DNA from: Gemmata massiliana
Lineage (GTDB): Bacteria > Planctomycetota > Planctomycetia > Gemmatales > Gemmataceae
Reading direction: 5' to 3'
Length of the DNA stretch: 64,000 nucleotides
Assembly: GCA_000531095.1 (NCBI GenBank)
Contig: HG799470.1
Coordinates: forward strand, 134,210 to 198,209
Positions 7,594 to 14,603 of the stretch are shown here, in pieces. The notes under the pieces are model-generated. The model searched no databases and was not told the DNA's origin. It saw only the letters and a program-made list of their open reading frames with translations. The number at the start of each line of letters is the position of its first letter. Positions within the stretch are counted from its first letter, which is position 1. Position numbers and translations under genes: made by a program.

Positions 7594-9326
7594 CGTAATT
7601 GCCCCGCTGCCCGCAGTTTCTCGGCCACCTGGCGCTCCACGGCGGCGCGCTCCGTCTCGGTAATTTCGCCCGGAACAGAGGGGTGGATGGAGGACTGGCC
7701 GAGGAGCCGGGAAGCGTGGCCGTGCGCGTGGCGTGCCTGCTCGATCGTGGGATAGTTGCCGACGTTCACCCGAGCTGCCCGGTTTCGCAGCGGGTGCTTG
7801 GGTGGCAAGGAAACGGAATACTGGTCGTACACGTCCGAATAGTGGATGCCGTCCTCGCTCTGGCCGGTCGGCTTCTGCCACTGCGGGCGCCCGCCGCCGA
7901 TGTCGACGACGGCAACCTCTAGCGTGTGGACCGGCTGCTCTGCCGCGTACAGTGAGATCGCGAACGCATCCGCACAGTCGTCGTGGCACCCCTCCGGGGC
8001 CTTGTTCGTGGCGCTCTCGATGGATGCGAGTTCGTGAAACGTCTGCTCGTCGTGGATCGTGCAGCCGCCGCACCGGAGCGTCTCGGCGACCAGGTCCATC
8101 GCCTGAACCTTGGTCTTATCCGTTTTGTTGTAACCGATGTCCCGGTCCGGACCCCACAGTAAGGGGACGTCGGAGCACGAGTTCCGCAGGTAGCTGATGG
8201 TGGCATGGCCGTGGTTGTTGCGCTCGACGAGAACCCCGGCCGGCTTCCCATTACAGTGGTAGTAACGGGCAATCTGCGCCGAGTAGTCCCCCAGGATGGA
8301 CGGCTCGATCTTGGAGGCGAGGACGCACACCTGCTCCTGACTGACCTTGTCCAGTACCTGCGCGACGGAGAGATCGGTGTTAGGGTTCGACTTTCCCCCT
8401 GCCGGGTCCACACCGATCACGTACTGCCGGCCCGGGACCGGGTCGCGGTAGATCCGGATGCCGGGCAGACCCGCGATAGGGCCGTCGGCGCGGAATGCTT
8501 CCTGTTGGTAGCAAGATTCCAGCCACTTGAGGGGTAGGCGCTTCGACTCCTGGCGCGGGGCCAGAGCCTCGGCAACGGTGGCTGGGTACTGCTCCCACAT
8601 CCAGTCCGTCGAGGCAGCGTCGCGGGCCTCCCGCTCATACCACTCCGGCGTGCGCCCCGGGCGCGAGGACCACGGAAGGAACATCGCCCAGTAACTGTTG
8701 GTGCCGGCTTCCGCAGAGCGATAGATCTGCTTGAATCGGGACTCCGGCTTCGACTTGTCCGGCCGGGACAGTAAGACGAGACGCCCGCCCGCCGAGATCG
8801 TCGGCTTGATCCCCCCCAATAATGTGTCGAGATCCTCGATCAGGTCCGCCTCGTCAACGATCACCAGCGTCGCCGAGTAGCTGTCCCCCTGGCTGGACCG
8901 GGACGCGAACGAGATGAACCGGGAGCCGTTGCCGAGCTCCAGCATATCGGAATTATCGGTGACGATCCGCGGGCGCATCCACGGCGGCAGCTGGTACAGC
9001 ACCATCCGGAGACGGCGGATGAGGTCCTTCGCGGTCTTCAGATCCTTCGACAGGAGCAGGACGGTCTGGTTGGACTTGAATAGTGCGAGCCACGTCGCAT
9101 AGGCCAGCACGAGCGTGGTCATGCCCAGCTGACGGGCCTTCAAGAGGATGGCTTGCTTATTGGCGAGCAGGCCGGCGAGCACTTCCTGCTGGGCCTGCCA
9201 CGGGTGGAATAGACGGTACCCGTCCTCCACGTCGGGTTTGATCTTGACGTAGTTCCATGTGAAATAGAGGCAGTTCCGGGCCGACTTGATGATCTCCGCT
9301 GCGGCCTCCTGTGGCGTCGCGACCAT
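7590..9326 (-). CDS. terL: Terminase large subunit
   Basis: A 578-residue product that packages DNA. The ATPase domain has a Walker A-like KARQLGMTT (about residues 63-71), Walker B VIVDEAD (about 155-161) and a coupling-type motif downstream. The RNase H-like nuclease domain has VIGVDPAGGKSNPNTD and, near the end, HDDCADAFAISLY, supplying the acidic residues. ATG 9326 overlaps the terS stop by one base (TGATG), indicating coupled translation. A GTG three bases upstream is an alternative start. The stop overlaps the portal start. Confidence 0.93.
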   Translation of the reverse strand: MVATPQEAAAEIIKSARNCLYFTWNYVKIKPDVEDGYRLFHPWQAQQEVLAGLLANKQAILLKARQLGMTTLVLAYATWLALFKSNQTVLLLSKDLKTAKDLIRRLRMVLYQLPPWMRPRIVTDNSDMLELGNGSRFISFASRSSQGDSYSATLVIVDEADLIEDLDTLLGGIKPTISAGGRLVLLSRPDKSKPESRFKQIYRSAEAGTNSYWAMFLPWSSRPGRTPEWYEREARDAASTDWMWEQYPATVAEALAPRQESKRLPLKWLESCYQQEAFRADGPIAGLPGIRIYRDPVPGRQYVIGVDPAGGKSNPNTDLSVAQVLDKVSQEQVCVLASKIEPSILGDYSAQIARYYHCNGKPAGVLVERNNHGHATISYLRNSCSDVPLLWGPDRDIGYNKTDKTKVQAMDLVAETLRCGGCTIHDEQTFHELASIESATNKAPEGCHDDCADAFAISLYAAEQPVHTLEVAVVDIGGGRPQWQKPTGQSEDGIHYSDVYDQYSVSLPPKHPLRNRAARVNVGNYPTIEQARHAHGHASRLLGQSSIHPSVPGEITETERAAVERQVAEKLRAAGQLR

Positions 9327-9835
9327 CACCCACCCCCGACCGACACCGCTTCGGTTAGGACGATCGGCGGCGGGGCCTCCTGGGGAGGTGCCCACGCATC
9401 CGCCTCCGCGAGCACCTTCGCCACGTCCACACCGGACAGGACGTTGGTAGCACCGGTCTGGTTGATGAGTACGGCGGGGACACGGTCGGCCGCCGTCAGC
9501 TTCGCACGCAGCTCCATATTCTTCCTGATCTGCTCCTCTACCTTCATCCGATTGGCGACGTCGATGATGGGGATCAGTGCGAGGGTGGCATAGAGGCGGC
9601 GCTCTGTCGTCTCGGCCTCCGACATGAGGAATTTGCGGTACTGGTCCTTGGCCGCGAGGACCTGCCGGTCTTGCTCCTCGATGCACAGTTTGAGGATCTG
9701 GCAGACGCGCTCGGGGGTGATGCCGACCTGGTCCGCGATCTGCTGCTGGGTGTAGTGCTGCTGACGCAGCTCCCATACCCTCTGCCTGCGCTGGGCCGCG
9801 AGTATCCCCTTCGCCGAGTTCCTTTTGTTGCCCAT
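9326..9835 (-). CDS. terS: Terminase small subunit-like HTH protein
   Basis: A 169-residue product starting MGNKRNSAKG; a Met 11 codons upstream is less likely because the added residues have no coding character. Residues ~20-50 form a helix-turn-helix (QQQIADQVGITPERVCQIL) suited to recognising the packaging site. A long helical middle (FLMSEAETTERRLYATLALI onwards) could oligomerise, and the C-terminus is Pro/Ala-rich. Its position directly upstream of, and overlapping, terL supports the call. The cos or pac site would be expected near or within this gene. Confidence 0.8.
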   Translation of the reverse strand: MGNKRNSAKGILAAQRRQRVWELRQQHYTQQQIADQVGITPERVCQILKLCIEEQDRQVLAAKDQYRKFLMSEAETTERRLYATLALIPIIDVANRMKVEEQIRKNMELRAKLTAADRVPAVLINQTGATNVLSGVDVAKVLAEADAWAPPQEAPPPIVLTEAVSVGGG

Positions 9836-9857
9836 GATCGGATAAATCCGGGAAATC

Positions 9858-10211
9858 CTAAGTCGCACTCGTAGCTTTGATGCCCAGCAATTCCTTCACC
9901 TTCTGGACGATCTGCGGGATGCTGTCGGGGTCGGCGAGCGCGTACCGAATCTGTGCCAACCCGTGACTACCCCGGTAGATCATGCGCCGCAACTGTCTGC
10001 AGGTTATCACGCCGCCGTAGATGCCGCAGCTCAGCCGTTTGGCACGATTCAGCGCAACAACCCCATCTATCATCACGACATACGCCATGTTCTGGGTATG
10101 ACTGTGGTAGATGATGATGCCGCACACGTCAGGCCACTCCTCCCCGAACTGGGCAGTACACCCCGCGCCCCGCAACTCCTCGGCAATGTGATCTAGGATC
10201 GGGTCAGGCAT
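9858..10211 (-). CDS. Hypothetical protein, member of a three-copy local family
   Basis: A 117-residue product of unknown function, MPDPILDHIAEELRGAG at the start and DPDSIPQIVQKVKELLG near the end. These two blocks match corresponding blocks in the products at 10557-10904 and 10901-11272 (I-x-x-x-AE-L-x-x-x-G, and D-x-x-SIP-x-I), so the three seem to be diverged paralogs. The middle is a run of beta-strands (VCGIIIYHS, MAYVVMIDGVVAL). Two Cys in the middle are not shared. It is the last of the small-gene cassette before terS. Confidence 0.6.
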   Translation of the reverse strand: MPDPILDHIAEELRGAGCTAQFGEEWPDVCGIIIYHSHTQNMAYVVMIDGVVALNRAKRLSCGIYGGVITCRQLRRMIYRGSHGLAQIRYALADPDSIPQIVQKVKELLGIKATSAT

Positions 10212-10221
10212 GTCAGCTCCC

Positions 10222-10560
10222 TTAGTCCTCTCCCCCGGCCAGTTTGAGCAGGGCCAACTTGGCCTCCTCGTCGCTCATCTCGTCGCCCTTGCCGGATTCC
10301 ACCGCGCGGCGAAAGGATAGGGGAAGTTGCTCGTCGTGTACCCGGACCCGCCACCCCTCCCCAACCACCCACACGCCGTCCGACGTCCATTCCCACGATC
10401 GCGGCCCAACCACCCACAGACCGTCCTCGGAAATACTGACAGTGTGAACGTCGCCGGTGCCGTCCGCGAAACTGATCCCGTGGCCGGCCGGGGGCATCCC
10501 GAGCGGGGTGTAGCCGACCAGTAGGCACAGGTCCCAGATCCACTGCTGCTGTTCGGTCAT
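10222..10560 (-). CDS. Hypothetical protein, Trp-rich beta protein
   Basis: A 112-residue product starting MTEQQQWIWDLCLLVGY. The middle contains repeated Trp-containing strands (GLWVVGPRSWEW, GVWVVGEGWRVRV), resembling two copies of a short beta-hairpin; the C-terminus is a charged helix (MSDEEAKLALLKLAGGED). The ATG overlaps the stop of the upstream gene (ATGA), so it is translationally coupled to it. It interrupts the series of paralogous genes on either side. No family recognised. Confidence 0.55.
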   Translation of the reverse strand: MTEQQQWIWDLCLLVGYTPLGMPPAGHGISFADGTGDVHTVSISEDGLWVVGPRSWEWTSDGVWVVGEGWRVRVHDEQLPLSFRRAVESGKGDEMSDEEAKLALLKLAGGED

Positions 10561-10904
10561 GGTGTCCTCAGTGTGCGGATCATCTCTTCCAGCACGGCGA
10601 TAATCCTGGGGATGCTGCCGGGGTCGGCGGAGGGAAAGTTAACCTGCTCCCCGCAGCAGAGCGAGAAATCCATACTGGGCCATAGCAATAGCCGCCCGAT
10701 TTCATGCTCGCCAAAAGAGAGCATCAGGTACTGGGCCGCGTCAGTCCACGCACCCAATTCGGTCGTGATGCCCTGCTCCCACAGCTGCTCTGCAACGCCC
10801 CGGAGGATGGCCCGGGGCCACTCCGGGATGTCGTTCCAGGAGGCGTTACGGGTGCCGATGCTGAGGGACACGCGGTCCTGTCCGCGCTGCGGTACTGTTG
10901 TCAT
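10557..10904 (-). CDS. Hypothetical protein, paralog of 10901-11272
   Basis: A 115-residue product. NASWNDIPEWPRAIL and then GVAEQLWEQGITTEL align without gaps to NASWCDLQPEVRAIL and GIAEPLWRRGVMTML in the gene immediately upstream, and both end with a IP-[RK]-II block. The two are therefore a tandem duplication that has diverged. The N-terminal part is probably helical and the second half beta (RLLLWPSMDFSLCC). Start and stop codons overlap the neighbours (ATGA on both sides). Function unknown. Confidence 0.65.
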   Translation of the reverse strand: MTTVPQRGQDRVSLSIGTRNASWNDIPEWPRAILRGVAEQLWEQGITTELGAWTDAAQYLMLSFGEHEIGRLLLWPSMDFSLCCGEQVNFPSADPGSIPRIIAVLEEMIRTLRTP

Positions 10905-11272
10905 TCCTGCCCTTCCTCGCTCTCTTTCAGGCCCGGGATCGCATCCTCAATGTGCTGGATAATCTTGGGGATGCGGTCCTCAATCTCGGGCGGAAAATCG
11001 GTCTGCTGGTCCTGGGTGGCGACCGAGATCGTACCGTTAGGCCACAGCACGAGTTCGGCGCGCAGCGCGTTGCCCCAGCACAGCCCGAGGGTGTGCAGCC
11101 CGCCGTGCCGCGCTGCGGCCAGCATCGTCATTACCCCCCGCCTCCACAGCGGCTCAGCGATACCCTGGAGTATCGCGCGGACCTCCGGCTGGAGATCGCA
11201 CCAGGACGCGTTGGGTGTGCCACTGCTCTGCAGTACGCGGTTGTACTCGATGCCCTGTGCTACTTCTGACAT
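10901..11272 (-). CDS. Hypothetical protein, paralog of 10557-10904
   Basis: A 123-residue product starting MSEVAQGIEYNRVLQSS. It shares the NASW-x-D, RAIL-x-G-[VI]-AE-x-LW, LLWP/VLWP and IPKII segments with the next gene. The acidic tail (GLKESEEGQE) is not shared. Its start lies within the end of the preceding 55-residue gene (13-bp overlap), so it belongs to the same coupled message. No enzyme motif or DNA-binding motif is visible. Confidence 0.65.
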   Translation of the reverse strand: MSEVAQGIEYNRVLQSSGTPNASWCDLQPEVRAILQGIAEPLWRRGVMTMLAAARHGGLHTLGLCWGNALRAELVLWPNGTISVATQDQQTDFPPEIEDRIPKIIQHIEDAIPGLKESEEGQE

Positions 11273-11427
11273 ATCTGGCCCTCTAGTGTTTCTTGCGGTG
11301 CCGGTGCCGGGGGCTGGTCATCGTATCGCCAGTCGCTCGCACTAGCGTCTGTCAATTGCTCGACGGGGACGCGGAGTAGCGCGTCAAGAGCCGCGATGGA
11401 GAGTTGCATCTGCATGTAGCTCGTCAC
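11260..11427 (-). CDS. Small hypothetical protein
   Basis: A 55-residue product beginning with GTG at 11427 (VTSYMQMQLSIAALDALLRV). The GTG overlaps the stop of the upstream gene as GTGA. The much longer open frame to 11643 is antisense-like Arg/Pro-rich sequence and was not used. The product has one amphipathic helix and a Pro/Ala-rich tail. An internal ATG 4 codons later is an alternative start. Unknown function. Confidence 0.45.
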   Translation of the reverse strand: MTSYMQMQLSIAALDALLRVPVEQLTDASASDWRYDDQPPAPAPQETLEGQICQK

Positions 11428-11648
11428 TGCGCTTCCCCCTCTGGATTGATAGGGGGCTGGGAATTGCGGCGGTCTTCCTCGATCACGCGGCGACAATAAT
11501 CGAGGAATACCTGCTCCGCGAGTGGTTTGATTTGTCGGCCGAGGATGCCGGCCGCCCGCTTGATGACGGCGGCGTCGGTGGCATCGTACTGCATGCGTAT
11601 TGGGTAATCGTCCCGCGCCACCGCCACCCCCTGTATCAGGCAAATCAC
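11424..11648 (-). CDS. Small protein, possible ribbon-helix-helix DNA binder
   Basis: Up to 74 residues, ATG at 11648; a GTG about 9-10 codons in (VARDDYPIRMQYD) is another possible start. The segment IRMQYDATDAAVIKRAAGIL followed by a helix ending CRRVIEEDR has the strand-helix-helix layout of Arc/DUF1778-type ribbon-helix-helix proteins. It could be a small repressor acting within the prophage. It is coupled to the 55-residue gene downstream. Fold assignment is tentative. Confidence 0.45.
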   Translation of the reverse strand: MICLIQGVAVARDDYPIRMQYDATDAAVIKRAAGILGRQIKPLAEQVFLDYCRRVIEEDRRNSQPPINPEGEAQ

Positions 11649-11677
11649 GCTGATACAGGTATCTTTGTCTTCAGGGC

Positions 11678-11980
11678 TCAGCGGCGAGTGATCGCCTCGT
11701 GCGCCTCATTCATGCGCGCGACGATCGCCTCAAATCGCTCCTGGGCCTCGTACATCGCATCTACCAACATGGTGCCCGGCTCCTCGGGCCAGCGGAACAC
11801 CTTTGGCAATACGGTGCCAGTGACGCCGTTGGTCCTCACTCCCTTGACACAATCTCGCGCCTGCTGCTCGGCGTCCTCCAGGGTATCCGCGACGCCGCCG
11901 AAATAGACTGTGTCGTCCTTCATCTTGACACCGGTCCTATCGGCTATCACGCGGATATATGCGATCAGGTACTTGGTCAT
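11678..11980 (-). CDS. Hypothetical protein
   Basis: A 100-residue product, MTKYLIAYIRVIADRTGV at the start. It looks like an alpha/beta protein: an N-terminal strand, VYFGGVADTLEDAEQQARDC (strand then helix, as in small proteins that handle wide substrate sets), and a C-terminal helix (DAMYEAQERFEAIVARMNEA). The ATG overlaps the stop of the upstream gene (11977) as ATGA. No family recognised. Confidence 0.55.
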   Translation of the reverse strand: MTKYLIAYIRVIADRTGVKMKDDTVYFGGVADTLEDAEQQARDCVKGVRTNGVTGTVLPKVFRWPEEPGTMLVDAMYEAQERFEAIVARMNEAHEAITRR

Positions 11981-12261
11981 TGCGCACCCCCTTCCACCAA
12001 CAGTTGTTGCAGGTGGTCGAGCATGGCGGGGTCATACCACGCCAGCCGATAAGAGATGCCGAATGGGAGCGTGCTGTCGAAGTCGACAGAGTAGTAAGTT
12101 GGCGTGACGATGATATCGCGGGTGCGCGGGCAGACACTGACCAGGTGCCGCGGCGTGCTGACCGAGTGGCCCGCGGGGAGGAGCAAAAGGGCCTGAATGA
12201 TATCGCCTGGGGAATCGACGCGCGGACAGGTGGGTGGGGACGTGTTGACTTGTGTAGCCAT
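11977..12261 (-). CDS. Hypothetical protein
   Basis: A 94-residue product. I start it at ATG 12261 (MATQVNTSPPTCP) because GGAGCAAGG lies just upstream; the Met at 12309 would place that site inside the gene. The middle is beta-rich (HLVSVCPRTRDIIVTPTYYS) and the C-terminus LAWYDPAMLDHLQQLLVEGG recalls, weakly, the end of the paralogous family further left. First gene of the coupled run after a 85-bp gap from the BamE-like gene. Unknown function. Confidence 0.5.
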   Translation of the reverse strand: MATQVNTSPPTCPRVDSPGDIIQALLLLPAGHSVSTPRHLVSVCPRTRDIIVTPTYYSVDFDSTLPFGISYRLAWYDPAMLDHLQQLLVEGGAQ

Positions 12262-12346
12262 GACCTTGCTCCAATCAGGGTTGTGGTAGCCGCCCGGCGG
12301 GATCTTCACTCCCGCCGGGTAGCGTTACCCACAACACATCGGAGGT

Positions 12347-12796
12347 TTAGTCGACGAACGAGATGGCACTCTCGCTCAGTACCTTGGATGTGCCTCCCGA
12401 CTCGGTCAGGTACAGGAATACCACTCTCGCAGGCTGACCAGTCACTGGCTCCGTGACCTTCCATCCTTTCGGGTAGTATTTCCACCCGCTCCTACCCGGG
12501 CCGGAATCATTCACCGCGTCCGGCTTGCCCAGGATGTCGAGGATCTCCTGGGATGTCTTCCCCTTGAATTCCCGCCGGAACTCGTCCCGGGTCCACTCCC
12601 TCCCCTGGGCCTTCTCTTCGCTCCGCTTCGCCTCGGCGATCACAGCGGGCACCCGGGCTGACACACGGCCCACAGCGGCGCCGACCACAAGCCCGAGGAC
12701 GAGGGAGGCCGCCGTGGTGCCGGCCAGCGCCAACCAGTAGCGGCCCGGGATAGTGCGGGACTCTTCAGGGATTTCCAGAACACGAGACTTAGGCAT
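12347..12796 (-). CDS. Membrane-anchored protein with BamE/SmpA-like domain
   Basis: A 149-residue product. Residues ~21-42 form one transmembrane helix (LALAGTTAASLVLGLVVGAA), with a short basic/acidic N-terminus before it. After a charged helical linker, residues ~75-120 read FRREFKGKTSQEILDILGKP then a YYPKGW strand, the helix-helix-strand layout of BamE/SmpA-type domains (T-x-x-E-[VI]-x-x-x-LGxP). In phages such domains are seen in small lipoprotein-like or exclusion proteins. A role at the membrane of the lysogen is possible but unproven. Confidence 0.6.
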   Translation of the reverse strand: MPKSRVLEIPEESRTIPGRYWLALAGTTAASLVLGLVVGAAVGRVSARVPAVIAEAKRSEEKAQGREWTRDEFRREFKGKTSQEILDILGKPDAVNDSGPGRSGWKYYPKGWKVTEPVTGQPARVVFLYLTESGGTSKVLSESAISFVD

Positions 12797-12810
12797 GACT
12801 GACCCCGCAA

Positions 12811-12857
12811 CAGAGTATTGGACCGTAATACATTAGAATCTACGATCCAACACTCTG
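12811..12857. repeat. Imperfect inverted repeat upstream of the BamE-like gene
   Basis: CAGAGTATTGGA and TCCAACACTCTG are inverted with one mismatch, 23 bases apart. It lies between the HNH gene stop and the start of the BamE-like gene. It could terminate the HNH transcript or be an operator. Confidence 0.4.
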
Positions 12858-12868
12858 CAAGATCAGAG

Positions 12869-13450
12869 TCAGCGCGGGAGGTGCTTCCAACTGCGCCCCG
12901 ACCAGATCTTGGATACGGTGGTCATGTACAGACCGTACTCCTGCGCTACCGACACGCGGGTCCGCCCCGACCAGCGCAGCGCGAGGATATCAACCACCTG
13001 CTCAGGTGATAGCTTCGCGCGCGGGTACACGTTCCCCCTCTTGTTAATCCACAATGCCAAATTCTGGGGATTGGTGACCCAGTGGATATTGGTCACAGCG
13101 TTGTTCGCGCGGTCCTCGTCCCGGTGGTCGATCTCGTGCTCGGCGCTCGGGCGCGGCTCGAGCCACACGGACGCGACCAGGGTGTGCACGGCGACCGGTT
13201 TCGCCAGTACGCACTCCCGGCGCCGACCACGGATCATCCGCATGTACCGGCGGCCCGGCGTGTACAGCGACACGCACCAGATCCGCGTCTGCTTATTCAT
13301 GATCGATCGCAACTGCTGCGGCGCGCCGCGCTTGGTACTGTAGATGTGGCCGTCCTCGCCCGCCCAGTAATCCGGATAGTCCGTCAGCTCGCGGAGCCGG
13401 ACGCCCAGGTGCGTGATCTCCCGGATAGTGTCGGTCTGTGTTGTGCGCAT
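12869..13450 (-). CDS. HNH homing-type endonuclease
   Basis: A 193-residue product starting MRTTQTDTIREITHLG; upstream Met codons fall in the hairpin region and were not used. Residues ~20-40 (LTDYPDYWAGEDGHIYSTKR) are a NUMOD4-like segment. VHTLVASVW followed by EHEIDHRDEDRANNAVTNIH and WVTNPQNL is a typical HNH core (His-Asp-His...Asn). The C-terminus (PRAKLSPEQVVDILALR, then SVAQEYGLYMTTVSKIWSG) is a helix-turn-helix as found in HNH homing enzymes. It is probably a free-standing homing endonuclease, or it serves packaging as some phage HNH enzymes do. Confidence 0.85.
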   Translation of the reverse strand: MRTTQTDTIREITHLGVRLRELTDYPDYWAGEDGHIYSTKRGAPQQLRSIMNKQTRIWCVSLYTPGRRYMRMIRGRRRECVLAKPVAVHTLVASVWLEPRPSAEHEIDHRDEDRANNAVTNIHWVTNPQNLALWINKRGNVYPRAKLSPEQVVDILALRWSGRTRVSVAQEYGLYMTTVSKIWSGRSWKHLPR

Positions 13451-13573
13451 GGCTGGTCCTGTCGTGTGTGTGCGGCCCCGGGAATCATCACTTCCCGGGG
13501 CCGCTTCAAATCTCCTTCGTAAATTTGCCCCGCGCAAATGTGACTGACACTAACACGACAGGACCAGCCATGC
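13447..13573. promoter_or_regulatory. Divergent control region with mirrored leaders and strong hairpin
   Basis: The starts of the HNH gene (left) and the 76-residue gene (right) are preceded by the same 21-base block (beginning ACACGACAGGACC and ending in the start codon plus C), once on each strand (13447-13467 and 13553-13573). Between them a 13-bp perfect stem (GCGGCCCCGGGAA, 13472-13484; partner 13492-13504; loop TCATCAC) blocks read-through either way. The block includes AGGA, a ribosome site about 6 bases from ATG. Confidence 0.6.
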
Positions 13574-13800
13574 CCACCCCGCCCCCGATGCCTAAACCCG
13601 GCCGACAAGTGCAGATTGATGATTTGGTCGAGGACGTGACTTACATTTTCACACTCAAGAATGTGTGGACTAGGTTGCCTTTCGCCGGGTTCGTCCGGCG
13701 CCGCGGCCAGCCACTGATCATCATGCTGGACCAGCGGCGCGGACAAGTGCTATCATTTCCCGCCGATCAGCTGGTCTCGATTCATGAGGTGGTCAAGTAG
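13570..13800 (+). CDS. Small hypothetical protein
   Basis: A 76-residue product starting MPTPPPMPKPGRQVQIDDLV. The start is fixed by the shared leader block directly upstream. After a Pro-rich N-terminus it is beta-rich (VTYIFTLKNVW, PLIIMLDQRRGQVLSF) and could be a small SH3-like barrel. Its last 19 bases overlap the end of the PEP-CTERM-like gene on the other strand, so the two transcripts collide. Unknown function. Confidence 0.55.
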   Translation: MPTPPPMPKPGRQVQIDDLVEDVTYIFTLKNVWTRLPFAGFVRRRGQPLIIMLDQRRGQVLSFPADQLVSIHEVVK

Positions 13801-14459
13801 CGGGCCTTCCGCCTGCGCGAGAGCAGTACCAAGAATGGCGCCCCCGAGGCCAGTAGAACCACACCGGCCGGCGCGGGTGTGGAATAGGTGTAGATCACCG
13901 TCATTTCGATACTGGCGCTCCAGTCCGGCGAAATGTTCGCCCCAACGCTCCCTGGCGCCACAATCGTGTCGATCATAAATTCATTGGAGTTAACGAACTG
14001 GTAATCGCCCTTGCCGACGAAGCTCGCGGTGCTGGCTGCGGAATACGCGCCCTTGTACTGAGTGTTTAGATGATATTGAAGGGTCATAAGCGGCCCGAGG
14101 ACGTCGTCGACGGGCGCTACCGGGGCTGCTCCCTGAAACAGGATGACATCACCCCCACCGCTAAGCCCATAAGTGCCCAAGTAAGAGCCGCTCAAGAGGT
14201 AGACGAAAACCGGCAGCAACTGATCCTCCTGATTCGTCAGGTACAGCGGGCCACCGGCCGCGGACACCTTGTACTCGATATCAACGGCGAGCAGTTTCCC
14301 GCCTCCGAAGGCGCTCGGATCGAACAGCGGGATGGTCCCGCCCGGAGAGTGGTCGTTCCCGCTAGCAACGAAGCTGGTCTGGTAGACCACGAACGCTCCT
14401 TTAGCCTGGGCGGCGTCCAGCAGGAGCAGCACGGGGAGCGCGAGGGCGAACAATCGCAT
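13782..14459 (-). CDS. Exported PEP-CTERM-like protein
   Basis: A 225-residue product. A cleavable signal peptide is clear (MRLFALALPVLLLLDAAQAKG). The body is beta-rich with no Cys. The C-terminus has the three-part sorting signal of PEP-CTERM proteins: a Pro-containing motif (STPAPAG), a hydrophobic helix (VVLLASGAPFLVLL) and a basic cluster (SRRRKAR). The body looks like the choice-of-anchor E type of these proteins. PEP-CTERM proteins are exported and sorted by exosortase, a host system. In a prophage this is accessory cargo, perhaps changing the lysogen's surface. Confidence 0.7.
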   Translation of the reverse strand: MRLFALALPVLLLLDAAQAKGAFVVYQTSFVASGNDHSPGGTIPLFDPSAFGGGKLLAVDIEYKVSAAGGPLYLTNQEDQLLPVFVYLLSGSYLGTYGLSGGGDVILFQGAAPVAPVDDVLGPLMTLQYHLNTQYKGAYSAASTASFVGKGDYQFVNSNEFMIDTIVAPGSVGANISPDWSASIEMTVIYTYSTPAPAGVVLLASGAPFLVLLSRRRKARYLTTS

Positions 14460-14603
14460 CGGAACCTCCTAATTAGTGGTCCGACGATTTAACCCCGGGT
14501 TCAAGCGCGTTGCAAGGTGGTTCTTGCCGATTTTCTGCCCATACGCTGCATCAAATTAAAGAATTTAAGACAGATTGCCGGCGGTCGCGCCGCCGGTCAG
14601 CAA

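Noticed and set aside
7594..8073. Upstream extension of the portal frame
   Set aside because: This part lies inside terL in another frame and is Arg/Gly-rich; GTG 7593 overlapping the terL stop is a better start.
11428..11643. Upstream extension of the 55-residue gene
   Set aside because: Overlaps the ribbon-helix-helix-like gene and has Arg/Pro-rich antisense-like sequence.
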